From assembly GCA_937871685.1 (NCBI GenBank), contig CALMOL010000232.1:1-7008 (forward strand): a stretch of DNA of 7,008 bases. The letters are read 5' to 3'. How positions within the stretch are numbered: position 1 is the first letter of the stretch; each line of letters starts with the position of its first letter. The notes below the pieces were generated by a model. That model saw only the letters and a list, made by a program, of their open reading frames with translations. It searched no databases and had not been told where the DNA came from. The DNA is from an uncultured Verrucomicrobiota bacterium. GTDB taxonomy: Bacteria; Verrucomicrobiota; Verrucomicrobiia; Chthoniobacterales; SZAS-18. Shown here in pieces: positions 1 to 6,963 of this stretch. The translations under genes were made by a program, and so were the position numbers.

Positions 1-468
1 GACGTGGATCACGCGGCGCGCCGTGGCCTGGAGAACGGGGCGCGCGGCGTGGACGGCCTCTTCCGCCCCGCCCACGAAGTAGGCGAGCCGGCGTGCCTCG
101 GCGTCGGCCCGCGAGCCGGCGAAGGGCGCGTCCAGGTAGCGCGCGCCGCAGCCTTCCACGAGCGCGGCGGCCTGCCGGGCCGTGTCGGGCGCCACCGTGG
201 CGTGGCCGCAGATGACGTGCTCGGGCCGCAGCGCCGCGCCCACCGTGCGGAGCACCTCGATGAGCGCGGCGTCGTGGGGGAGGAAGCGCTGCACCACCTC
301 GCACAAGTCCACCACCTCGACGGCGGAGCCGAGGAAGTTTGGCTCGGCGCGCGGCGTGCGGTTCCAGACGTAAACCGAGAATCCCGCCGCGCGCAGACCG
401 GCTGCGGCCTTGGAGCCGATGGGGCCGAGGCCGATGACGCCGGCGCGGTTCTTTGGCTTGCGGATCAT
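1..468 (-). CDS. NAD(P)-dependent beta-hydroxyacid dehydrogenase (3-hydroxyisobutyrate dehydrogenase / glyoxylate reductase-like), 3' end cut by window
   Basis: Only the first 156 codons are present; the frame is open through the left edge. Reading the minus strand, residues 10-35 form a Rossmann entry: a GxGxxG loop (GLGPIG, residues 13-18) followed by strand residues ending VYVWNRT at 32-38. The NR after the second strand is commonly seen in NADP-preferring members. A conserved block at 90-99 (ATVAPDTARQ) and the substrate-binding motif DAPFAGSRADAEARRL (113-128), then FVGG (131-134), are diagnostic of the 3-hydroxyisobutyrate / tartronate semialdehyde / glyoxylate-succinic semialdehyde reductase family. 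The catalytic lysine and the C-terminal helical domain lie outside the window, so substrate cannot be decided. ATG at 468 is chosen because the stop codon of the upstream gene is in this same frame 36 bases earlier and no other ATG or GTG lies between. The usual Met of GLGxMG is Ile here. No clear ribosome binding site. Probably the last visible member of the three-gene minus-strand cluster. Confidence 0.85.
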   Translation of the reverse strand, partial: MIRKPKNRAGVIGLGPIGSKAAAGLRAAGFSVYVWNRTPRAEPNFLGSAVEVVDLCEVVQRFLPHDAALIEVLRTVGAALRPEHVICGHATVAPDTARQAAALVEGCGARYLDAPFAGSRADAEARRLAYFVGGAEEAVHAARPVLQATARRVIHV

Positions 469-504
469 CGGGGGATCAGGAGGCAGCCACGGGGAGCGGC
501 GTGC

Positions 505-1473
505 TCATCCCTTGAGCAAGATCTCTACCTTGGCCTTGGATTGCAGCCCGGCGAGCACCTTTTGAAGTTCCAGACGCCGCTTCTCGCCGCGCAGCAGCGT
601 GGCCACGCGCTCCTTGACCTGGTCGTAGGGCATCGGCTGGGCCGGGGCGCGGCCGGTGCATTTAAGGAGATGGAAGCCGACCTTCGAGCGCACCACCGGC
701 GACACCTCGCCCTCCTTGAGCTTGAACCCCGCCTCCCCCAGCACGGGATCAATGTCCTGCTGCTTGATCCAGCCGATGGAGCCGCCGGTCTCCTTGGTGA
801 CGGGATCCTCCGAATACTGCCGTGCCAAGTCCCAGAAATTCTTGCCGGCCTTCACCTCGACGGCGATCGCCTCCATGCGCTTCTCCTTTTCCTTGACCTG
901 CTCGGGCGTGTCGCCTGGCACCACCTGGATCAGGATGTGGTAAAGCCGCGCCTGCTCCGGCATGGTGAAGACGGCTTGGTTTCGCTTGTAGGCCAACTCG
1001 ATCTCCGCGGGCGTGACGCCAAGCTTGTCCCTGACCTGCTCGGCCAGCCAGCGCTCCTGCTTCAGCATCACGCGGATCTGGTCTTTGAGAAATGGCTCCG
1101 TCTGGCCGGAGCGGATCATCTCCTCGCGGAACGAGGCCTCATCGGCGTAGCTCCGCTTGATCTCGTCGAAGCGCGCGTCCACGTCGCGGTCGCTCACCTC
1201 GATGTCCTTGGCGGCGCGCAGCAGGAGACGGTCGTTGACCATCTCCTTGAGCACGGTGCGCGAGATGGACAGGTAGTCGCCGTCGGGCACCTCGGCGAGG
1301 GTCTTGCCGGTCGAGAGGATGAACACTTCCACCGTCCGCTCCAGGTCAGCCTTCGTGATGGGCTCGCCATCCACGCGGGCGACGACGTCCGGCAGCGCCG
1401 GGCGGGCAAGCAGGGGAAGCGCCGTGACCGCGGTGATGAGCAGGGGAAGGAGGGCGCGAAGCAGTCGGGGCAT
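505..1473 (-). CDS. Exported parvulin-type peptidyl-prolyl cis-trans isomerase, SurA/PrsA-like chaperone
   Basis: The 322-residue protein starts with a signal-peptide-like stretch (basic residues at 3-6, hydrophobic core about 7-22), consistent with export to the periplasm; the exact cleavage site is unclear. Residues 28-150 are a SurA-type N-terminal region: a short strand VARVDGEPITKADL (31-44) and then charged helices including VNDRLLL (79-85). Residues about 174-274 form one parvulin (Rotamase) domain: YHILIQ (178-183, with the conserved His179), FWDLARQYSEDP (213-224), the glycine-rich GGSIGWI (230-236) and VGFHLLK (265-271, second conserved His268). A charged helical tail (283-318) may complete the chaperone core as in SurA. 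E. coli SurA has about 428 residues and two parvulin domains; this one has a single domain. By family, it assists folding of outer-membrane or secreted proteins. It begins 64 bases after the dihydrouridine synthase and ends 36 before the dehydrogenase, suggesting one transcript. The start is supported by the signal peptide; no good Shine-Dalgarno is visible. Confidence 0.93.
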   Translation of the reverse strand: MPRLLRALLPLLITAVTALPLLARPALPDVVARVDGEPITKADLERTVEVFILSTGKTLAEVPDGDYLSISRTVLKEMVNDRLLLRAAKDIEVSDRDVDARFDEIKRSYADEASFREEMIRSGQTEPFLKDQIRVMLKQERWLAEQVRDKLGVTPAEIELAYKRNQAVFTMPEQARLYHILIQVVPGDTPEQVKEKEKRMEAIAVEVKAGKNFWDLARQYSEDPVTKETGGSIGWIKQQDIDPVLGEAGFKLKEGEVSPVVRSKVGFHLLKCTGRAPAQPMPYDQVKERVATLLRGEKRRLELQKVLAGLQSKAKVEILLKG

Positions 1474-1537
1474 GGGAATTCTCGCGGAAGATGGCCGGCA
1501 GGCGGGAGTTTGCGAATCGCAGATGATGAATTGGCCG

Positions 1538-2629
1538 TCATCCGGGCGCGAGGACCGGCGCGGGCTGGGGCTCGCCTCGCTCGACCGCCTCGGCGCGGCG
1601 GGAGCGCTCGTCCACCAGCGCGGGCTGCGCCGGCTCGGGTGGAAACGGCTCGTCGGAGAGGAGGTGGCGGTCGCACACGGCGAAGAATTCCCGCTCGCCC
1701 TGGGCGCGGCGGATTTCGCCCAGGAACGCCTCGCGACCGTCGCGCCATACGCCCTGGCCGATGAAGTTCAGGTAGCGTTTCATCTTGCCGACATGGCCGG
1801 TCTCGGTGCCGTCGGCGCGGAGCGTGGAGTCCCAAAGGTCGCGGATGTAGGCGTGGATGTCGCGCAGCGTGGGGGCGAAAGGTGCCGCGCCTTCCCAGGT
1901 TTCGCGGACCTGGCGGAAGAGCCACGGGTTGCGGATGGCGCCACGGCCGATCATCAAGCCGCGCGCGGCGGTGCGGACGGCCGTCTCGCGGGCGAGGCGC
2001 ACGGACAGGACGTTGCCGTTGGCGAAGACGGGGTAGGGCAGCCTCGCGGCGGCATCCGCAATGCGATCCAGGTGGACGGCGGCGCGATACATCTCGCGCA
2101 CGGTGCGACCGTGGACGGTAAGGGCGTCGAGCCGATGCCGCGCAAAGACTTCCAGCAGGCGCGGGAATTCCTCGGGCGCGTCGAAGCCGAGGCGCGTCTT
2201 CACCGTGAAGGCCACGCTCGTGATCTCGGCGCGCAGGGCGGCGAGGATGTCGTCCACTTGCGCGGGATGGCGCAGGAGGCCGCCGCCGGCGTTCTTCGAG
2301 CAGACGATGGGCGCGGGGCAGCCGAGGTTGAGGTCGATGCCGGCGATGGGATGGGCCTGGAGGAGCCGGGCGGTGCGCAGCAGCGAGGGGATGTCCACGC
2401 CGATCATCTGGGCGATGACCGGGCGGCCGGTCGGATTTTCGTCGATCGAGCGCAGGATGTGGCGCTCCGGCCGAGAATCGCGGTGAACGCGGAAATACTC
2501 GGTGTAGTAGAGGTCAGGATCGCCGCGCCGGTGGATGACCCCCATGAACGGCAGATCCGTCACGTCCTGCATGGGCGCGAGGATGAGCGCCGGACGGCCG
2601 GCGGGCAGCAATGGAAGGAGGGCGGACAC
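1538..2629 (-). CDS. dus: tRNA-dihydrouridine synthase (Dus family, FMN-dependent)
   Basis: Reduces specific uridines in the tRNA D-loop to dihydrouridine using FMN and NAD(P)H in the cytoplasm. With the GTG start at 2629 the protein has 363 residues. The TIM-barrel motifs appear in order: APMQDVTD (18-25, FMN binding), YTEYFRVH (42-49), DLNLGCP (99-105, with the catalytic Cys104 that protonates the base), NAGGGLLR (113-120), VKTRLGF (143-149), TVHGRT (171-176), FANGNV (202-207) and IGRGAIRNPWLF (227-238, phosphate binding of FMN). A helical C-terminal domain follows (about 250-325), then a Pro/Glu/Arg-rich tail of about 35 residues that looks unstructured. A TTG at 2650 would add seven residues but sits inside a repeat and directly follows an in-frame stop; GTG at 2629 gives a more usual distance to APMQDVTD. 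Neither start has a ribosome binding site. Which Dus subfamily (A, B or C) and which uridine it modifies cannot be settled by eye. It is the first gene of the minus-strand cluster. Confidence 0.95.
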   Translation of the reverse strand: MSALLPLLPAGRPALILAPMQDVTDLPFMGVIHRRGDPDLYYTEYFRVHRDSRPERHILRSIDENPTGRPVIAQMIGVDIPSLLRTARLLQAHPIAGIDLNLGCPAPIVCSKNAGGGLLRHPAQVDDILAALRAEITSVAFTVKTRLGFDAPEEFPRLLEVFARHRLDALTVHGRTVREMYRAAVHLDRIADAAARLPYPVFANGNVLSVRLARETAVRTAARGLMIGRGAIRNPWLFRQVRETWEGAAPFAPTLRDIHAYIRDLWDSTLRADGTETGHVGKMKRYLNFIGQGVWRDGREAFLGEIRRAQGEREFFAVCDRHLLSDEPFPPEPAQPALVDERSRRAEAVERGEPQPAPVLAPG

Positions 2630-2644
2630 GGCGGGAGGAAGAAA

Positions 2645-2672
2645 CCTCAAGCTTCAAGCCTCAGGCTTCAAG
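2645..2672. repeat. 14-bp tandem duplication at the 5' end of dus
   Basis: Two adjacent 14-base units, CCTCAAGCTTCAAG (2645-2658) and CCTCAGGCTTCAAG (2659-2672), differ at one base. A related 12-base unit occurs inverted at 2815-2826 (CCTCGGGCTTCA read on the minus strand). The first unit covers the alternative TTG start of dus at 2650, which is one reason that start is disfavoured. The second unit also contains a small palindrome AAGCCT-C-AGGCTT (2656-2668). Confidence 0.8.
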
Positions 2673-2820
2673 GAAGTCGGAAAGGAAGAAGATCTGAAAG
2701 GCGGGTGGTGCGGTGGCCGCAAGGAAGATCGTGGCCGAGCACGATTTCCTGCGCATTCCGTCCGTTCGGACTTGAACCTTCGGGCTTTGGCCTTTTTCTG
2801 CGTTCCTTGAAGCCTGAAGC
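2658..2820. repeat. Inverted repeat pair, 18 bp, 17/18 matching, bounding about 163 bp
   Basis: The left arm GCCTCAGGCTTCAAGGAA (2658-2675) matches the reverse complement of the right arm TTCCTTGAAGCCTGAAGC (2803-2820) at 17 of 18 positions. The spacer is 127 bases and holds a separate hairpin. The right arm also continues into a local palindrome AAGCCT (2810-2815) with AGGCTT (2824-2829). There is no open frame resembling a transposase between the arms, and I could not identify a target-site duplication outside them. It could be a non-autonomous miniature element, a pair of dispersed chromosomal repeats, or an operator arrangement shared by both promoters. Confidence 0.75.
2722..2750. repeat. 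Bulged hairpin in the divergent gap
   Basis: AGGAAGATCGTG (2722-2733) pairs with CACGATTTCCT (2740-2750) through 11 base pairs with a single bulged G at 2727 and a six-base loop (2734-2739). It lies near the middle of the inverted repeat pair. It could be an RNA structure in a 5' leader, a protein-binding palindrome, or the core of a small repeat element. It lacks a following run of T on either strand, so it is not a standard intrinsic terminator. Confidence 0.55.
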
Positions 2821-2843
2821 CCGAGGCTTAGATCTTTCTCCCC

Positions 2844-4265
2844 ATGCCCGCCCTTGCCCCTGCTCCTGCCCCGGCTGCCCCGGCGTTCAACTCGGCCGGC
2901 TACCGCACCGTGCCGGACCCGGCCATCACCGGGATGCCGCCGGGCGTGCCCTACATCATCGGCAACGAGGCGGCCGAGCGCTTCTCGTTCTACGGGATGA
3001 ATTCCATCCTGGTCATCTTCATGACCACCGCCCTCCTGGACCGCAGCGGGAACCTCGCCGTGATGTCCAAGGAAGAGGCCACGGGCTGGGCGCACATGTT
3101 CAAGTTCGGGGTGTATTTCCTGCCCATCGCGGGCGCAATCCTGGCCGACAGCCTGTGGGGCAAATACCGCACGATCTTCTGGCTCTCGATCGTGTATTGC
3201 CTCGGCCATTTCACGCTCGCGCTCGATGAAACGCGCGCTGGCCTCGCCATCGGCCTGACGCTCATCTCCATCGGTGCCGGCGGCATCAAGCCCTGCGTGT
3301 CGGCCAACGTGGGGGACCAGTTTGGCGCGGGCAACCGGCACCTGCTGGAGAAGGCCTTCGGCTGGTTCTACTTCGCCATCAACGCCGGCTCGGCGGTTTC
3401 CATCTATGTCTGCCCCGAGTTGCTCGACAACAAGGCTTACGGGCCGCGCTGGGCCTTCGGCGTGCCCGGCCTACTGATGCTGGTCGCCACGATCATCTTC
3501 TGGATGGGTCGTAGGAAATATGTCCACGTGCCGCCGGGCGGCTCGGAGTTTGTAAACACCCTGTTCTCCCGCACGGGCGCCGCGCTCATCGGCCGGCTGG
3601 CCTCGGTGTATCTCGTCATCATCGTGTTCTGGGCGCTGTGGGACCAGAGCAACGGCATCGAGTGGACCCTCCAGGCCACGAAGATGGACCTTAATTTCCT
3701 CGGCCGGGAATGGAAGCCGGCGCAGGTGCAGATCGTGAACGGCCTCTACGTGCTCGCCTTCATCCCGCTGTTCAACTATGTGCTCTACCCGCTGATGGGC
3801 CGCCTCTTCACCGTCACTCCGCTGCGGAAAATGGGGATGGGGCTGCTGCTCACCGCGCTTTCTTTCGCGGTCATCTGGGAGATCGAGATCGCCATCGAGG
3901 CGGGCGGCAAGCCCAACGTGGTGTGGCAGCTCCTCGCTTATGCCATCCTCACCGCCGGTGAGGTGCTGGTGTCCATCACCGGGCTAGAGTTTTCCTACGC
4001 CCAGGCGCCGCCCAAGCTCAAGAGCGTCGTCATGGCGCTGTGGCTGCTGACCGTCGCCTTCGGGAACTTCCTGGCGGGCTGGCTCGCCTTCCAGATTCCC
4101 TGGCTGAAGTCGATGGGGCTGAATTTGGAGGGGTCGCACTACTTCCGCTTCTACATGCTGCTGATGCTTGGTGCGACGGTGCTCTTCGTGTTCATCGCCC
4201 TGGCCTACAAGGGACGCTCGTTCATCGACGGCGACCCGGCGCAGGAGCCGGACGCCGCCCGCTGA
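2844..4265 (+). CDS. Proton-dependent oligopeptide transporter (POT/PTR2, SLC15-like), inner membrane
   Basis: A 473-residue major-facilitator protein expected to import di- and tripeptides with protons across the inner membrane. Family signatures are intact: ExxERF in helix 1 (E42, E45, R46, F47, then SFYG), GAGGIKPCVSANVGDQF (144-160, with the conserved Lys149 of helix 4), WFYFAINAGS (174-183) in helix 5, FWALWDQSNG (262-271) in helix 7 and AGEVLVSITGLEFSYAQAP (371-389, Glu373) in helix 10. I count about 12 hydrophobic helices. Only about 30 residues (222-251) separate helices 6 and 7, so the two extra helices HA and HB typical of many bacterial members appear absent. The N-terminus has an Ala/Pro-rich cytoplasmic leader (3-14). 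ATG at 2844 follows the repeat-rich gap and has no convincing ribosome binding site. The stop lies 25 bases before the secreted aminopeptidase, suggesting a two-gene peptide-utilisation operon. Confidence 0.96.
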   Translation: MPALAPAPAPAAPAFNSAGYRTVPDPAITGMPPGVPYIIGNEAAERFSFYGMNSILVIFMTTALLDRSGNLAVMSKEEATGWAHMFKFGVYFLPIAGAILADSLWGKYRTIFWLSIVYCLGHFTLALDETRAGLAIGLTLISIGAGGIKPCVSANVGDQFGAGNRHLLEKAFGWFYFAINAGSAVSIYVCPELLDNKAYGPRWAFGVPGLLMLVATIIFWMGRRKYVHVPPGGSEFVNTLFSRTGAALIGRLASVYLVIIVFWALWDQSNGIEWTLQATKMDLNFLGREWKPAQVQIVNGLYVLAFIPLFNYVLYPLMGRLFTVTPLRKMGMGLLLTALSFAVIWEIEIAIEAGGKPNVVWQLLAYAILTAGEVLVSITGLEFSYAQAPPKLKSVVMALWLLTVAFGNFLAGWLAFQIPWLKSMGLNLEGSHYFRFYMLLMLGATVLFVFIALAYKGRSFIDGDPAQEPDAAR

Positions 4266-4290
4266 GGATCGCGGCTGCGTTTCCCGCCGC

Positions 4291-6963
4291 ATGCGCCTCA
4301 TCCTCGCCTTCTTCCTCGCGCTCGCCGGCCCGGTCGCCCGCGCCAGCGAGTCGTTCGCCTTCGAGCGCACGCCGGGCGCGCTGCCGAAGGACGTGGTGCC
4401 CAAGCACTACGCTCTCACAATCACGCCCGATGCCGAAGCCGGCACCTTCGAGGGCACGATGACGGTGCGCTTGGAAGCGCGCGCCACCACGCGCGTGCTC
4501 GTCCTGCACGCGAACCAACTGGAGATCACCAAGGCAATCCTCCTGCGCGAAAATCGCCCGCTCACGCCGCGCCCCGGCCCGGCCCCGCAGACCATCGCCC
4601 TCGACCTGCCGGCCGCCTTCCCCGCCGGCACCACGGCCGAGCTGCGGCTCGAATGGAAGGGCAAGATCAACCCGGGTTCCTTCGGCCTCTTTCGTGATCG
4701 CTATCAAGTGGCGGACGGCGAGAAGACCCTCCTCGCCACGCAATGCGAGCCGACGAGCGCGCGCCGGATTGTGCCCTGCTGGGACGAGCCGGCCTTCCGC
4801 GCCGCATGGGAGCTGACCCTCATCGTGCCGCAGGACTGGACCGCCGCGGCGAACATGCCGGCGGCTTCCTCCCTCAAGCTCGCCGGCACCGGCAAGCGCG
4901 AGTGGATCTTTCGCGCCACGCCGCCGATGCCCTCCTACCTCTTCGCCTTCGCCGCCGGCGAGCTGGAGAGCGAGGAGGACGAGTGGGAGGGCGTGAAGCT
5001 CCGCGTCCTTTGCACCCCCGGGAAGCGCCCGCTCGCGCGCTACGCGCTGGATTCCACCAAGCGCCTCCTTGCCTACTACAACGAATACTTCGGCTTCCGC
5101 TACCCCTTGCCCAAGCTCGACCAGATCGCGCTCCCCACCTCCTTCAACGGCGCGATGGAAAACTGGGGTCTCATCACCTACGGCGAGAACCGCCTCCTCT
5201 TCGATCCCGCCACTTCCACGGAGGCCGCGCGCGAGAACGTCTTCGCGATCCTCGCCCACGAGATCGCCCACCAGTGGTTCGGCAACCTCGTCACGATGGC
5301 GTGGTGGGATGACCTGTGGCTCAACGAGGGCTTCGCCTCGTGGATGGGCACCAAGGCCACCGCCGAGCTGAACCCCGCGTGGCAGACGTGGCCCCGCACC
5401 CACCGCGACAAGGAAAAGGTGCTCCCGCAGGACGCGCGCCCCACCTCGCACCCGGTGCAAACGCCCGTGCGCAGCGAGTGGGAGGCCGGCGCGCAGTTTG
5501 ACGACATCACCTACGTCAAGGGCGAGCAATTCCTGCGGATGCTGGAGGACTACCTTGGGCCCGGCGACTTCCGCCAAGCCCTGCGCGCCTACATGCGGCG
5601 CCACCAGTATGCCAACGCCGCCACCGCCGACCTGTGGTCGGCGCTCGAGGAAGCCTCCGGCAAGCCCGTGCCCGAGCTGGCCGCCGCGTGGACCGAGCAG
5701 CCGGGCTTCCCGCAGATCGGGTTCGACTGGCGCCAGCGCACCGAGACCATCGAGCTGATCCTCACCCAGCAGCGCTTCACGCTGAACGATCCCAACCCGC
5801 GCCCGCTCCGCTGGAAGGTGCCGGTGAGCTTCGACTTCGTGCCCGCGCGCGACGCGCCCGCCGGCCGCCCCCAGACCGTGCTGCTGGCCAACGAGCGCGG
5901 CGAGTTCCCCGCCTCCATCCCGGTCATCACCGAGGGCCACGTCTTCCCCAAGCTCAACGCCGGCGACCACGGATACTACCGCGTGCGCTACACCGAGGAC
6001 CAACGCCGTCAGCTCCTTCCGCGCCTGGCTCGTCTCGCGCCCGCCGACAAGCTCAACGTCCTCGGCGATCTGTGGGCCATGGTCGAGGCCGGTCAGATGC
6101 CCGTGGGCGACTTCCTCGGCGCGCTCGAGATGCTGCGCCTGGAAGCCTCGGCCGTCGCCTGGGAGGGAATGATGGATTTCCTCCGCGACCTCGACCGCCT
6201 CCAGGCCGGCGACGCCCCCGGCCGCGCCCGCTTCCGCGCGTGGGCGGTGGAGCTGCTGCGCGCCCCGTGGGAGCGCGTCGCGTGGCGTCCACGCGCGGGC
6301 GAGGATCGCAACGATGCCCTGCTCCGCGCGCAGCTCATCGAGACCCTCGGCCGTTTCGGCGACGAGGGCGTGCGCACCGGCGCCCGCGAGCGCCTCGCCT
6401 TGTGGAAGGAAAATCCCGCTGCCCTCCCGCCCGACGTGCGCGACGCCGTGCTGCGCGAGGCCGGCCGCGGGGCCGACGCCGCCACTTGGGAATGGCTGCT
6501 CCAGCAGGCCCTCGCCGCCACGCGGACAGACGACCGCCGCCGCTGGTTCGACGCGCTCCAGCACGCCGAGGATCCCGCCCTCGCCCGTCGCGCCGCCGAG
6601 CTGACGACGAGTGGTGCCATGCGCGGCATCGAACGGCAGCGCAACCTCGCGCGCTTGGCTGAGGCGGGCGAGCACTGGGCGCTGGCGTGGGAATGGTTCC
6701 GCGCCCATCAGTCCGCGCTCCTGGCCGACGTGCCCCCGACGAGCCGCCCTGGCGTCGCGGCCGCGATCTTGGCCGGATCCACCGATCCGACCCTGGCCGA
6801 GGCGCTGCTCGCCCATCACCGCGAGGCGACGCCCGAGTTCCCGCCGCGCGAGGCCGAGAAAGCCGCGCTGGTGATCCGCCACCGCGCCGCCCTCGGCGAG
6901 CGCCTCCGCCCCGAGGTCGCCGCTTGGCTCACCGCCCGCCTGCCGTCCGCTGGCGCGCGGTGA
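4291..6963 (+). CDS. Secreted M1-family zinc aminopeptidase
   Basis: This 890-residue enzyme removes N-terminal amino acids from peptides. ATG at 4291 is chosen because it opens a clean signal peptide (MRLILAFFLALAGPVARA, likely cut after residue 18); the frame extends upstream only into the transporter gene, giving an Arg/Ser-rich sequence that is not a plausible leader. The N-terminal beta domain includes the TQCEPTSARRIVPCWDEPAF block (150-169). The catalytic domain has the substrate-anchoring GAMEN (287-291), zinc motif HEIAH (323-327) and the third ligand Glu346 in LWLNEGFASW, giving exact HExxH-x18-E spacing, with Glu324 as general base, and Tyr408 (ITYVKGEQFL) as the transition-state tyrosine. 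NAGDHGYYRVRY (557-568) marks entry to the helical ERAP1-like C-terminal domain, which extends to the end. Length is normal for ERAP/puromycin-sensitive-type M1 enzymes. Export, with no lipobox Cys, implies action in the periplasm or outside. It sits 25 bases behind the peptide transporter, which would take up the products. Confidence 0.97.
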   Translation: MRLILAFFLALAGPVARASESFAFERTPGALPKDVVPKHYALTITPDAEAGTFEGTMTVRLEARATTRVLVLHANQLEITKAILLRENRPLTPRPGPAPQTIALDLPAAFPAGTTAELRLEWKGKINPGSFGLFRDRYQVADGEKTLLATQCEPTSARRIVPCWDEPAFRAAWELTLIVPQDWTAAANMPAASSLKLAGTGKREWIFRATPPMPSYLFAFAAGELESEEDEWEGVKLRVLCTPGKRPLARYALDSTKRLLAYYNEYFGFRYPLPKLDQIALPTSFNGAMENWGLITYGENRLLFDPATSTEAARENVFAILAHEIAHQWFGNLVTMAWWDDLWLNEGFASWMGTKATAELNPAWQTWPRTHRDKEKVLPQDARPTSHPVQTPVRSEWEAGAQFDDITYVKGEQFLRMLEDYLGPGDFRQALRAYMRRHQYANAATADLWSALEEASGKPVPELAAAWTEQPGFPQIGFDWRQRTETIELILTQQRFTLNDPNPRPLRWKVPVSFDFVPARDAPAGRPQTVLLANERGEFPASIPVITEGHVFPKLNAGDHGYYRVRYTEDQRRQLLPRLARLAPADKLNVLGDLWAMVEAGQMPVGDFLGALEMLRLEASAVAWEGMMDFLRDLDRLQAGDAPGRARFRAWAVELLRAPWERVAWRPRAGEDRNDALLRAQLIETLGRFGDEGVRTGARERLALWKENPAALPPDVRDAVLREAGRGADAATWEWLLQQALAATRTDDRRRWFDALQHAEDPALARRAAELTTSGAMRGIERQRNLARLAEAGEHWALAWEWFRAHQSALLADVPPTSRPGVAAAILAGSTDPTLAEALLAHHREATPEFPPREAEKAALVIRHRAALGERLRPEVAAWLTARLPSAGAR

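Larger units (their letters stand above)
2630..2843. promoter_or_regulatory. Divergent intergenic region between dus and the peptide transporter
   Basis: About 214 bases separate the two outward-facing clusters, so promoters for both must lie here or overlap it. No pair of -35 and -10 hexamers stands out. TTGAAC at 2772-2777 and TTAGAT at 2828-2833 are weak partial matches without properly placed partners. Most of the gap is occupied by repeats described separately: a tandem repeat at the left end, inverted repeat arms near both ends, and a central hairpin. I see no coding frame in it with the codon bias of the neighbours, and no RNA gene. The base composition is visibly less G+C-rich than the genes on both sides. 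Confidence 0.55.

Noticed and set aside
1474..1537. Possible terminator or promoter between dus and the parvulin gene
   Set aside because: Only a tiny palindrome (TGCGAATCGCA) is present, with no T-run and no promoter-like hexamers; the genes are more likely co-transcribed.
4..1764. Long plus-strand open frame of 586 codons opposite the dehydrogenase, parvulin and dus genes
   Set aside because: It is antisense to three clearly recognisable genes, its product is Arg/Gly/His-rich with no domain I can identify, and long antisense frames are common in DNA this rich in G and C.
2760..2771. Small palindrome GTCCG-TT-CGGAC
   Set aside because: A five-base-pair stem with a two-base centre is too short to interpret alone in G+C-rich DNA; it could be an operator half but nothing supports it.
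2768..2786. tRNA T-loop-like sequence GGTTCAAGTCC on the minus strand
   Set aside because: Only two base pairs of a T-stem can form around the loop, and no acceptor, D or anticodon arm can be found in the flanks, so it is not a tRNA or a clear tRNA remnant.
2658..2820. Insertion sequence bounded by the inverted repeats
   Set aside because: No transposase frame and no recognisable target-site duplication; at about 163 bp it could at most be a non-autonomous element.
1304..3229. Plus-strand open frame of 641 codons running from inside the parvulin gene into the transporter
   Set aside because: It crosses dus antisense, the repeat gap and the transporter out of frame, and no segment of it resembles a protein family.
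4168..4290. Upstream extension of the aminopeptidase frame by 41 codons
   Set aside because: It overlaps the transporter's 3' end and would put an Arg/Ser/Pro-rich segment before a well-formed signal peptide; ATG 4291 is the better start.
4222..6882. Minus-strand open frame of 886 codons across the aminopeptidase
   Set aside because: The opposite strand encodes a complete M1 enzyme with all motifs; the antisense product is low-complexity Gly/Arg/Ala-rich sequence and is an artefact of codon bias.
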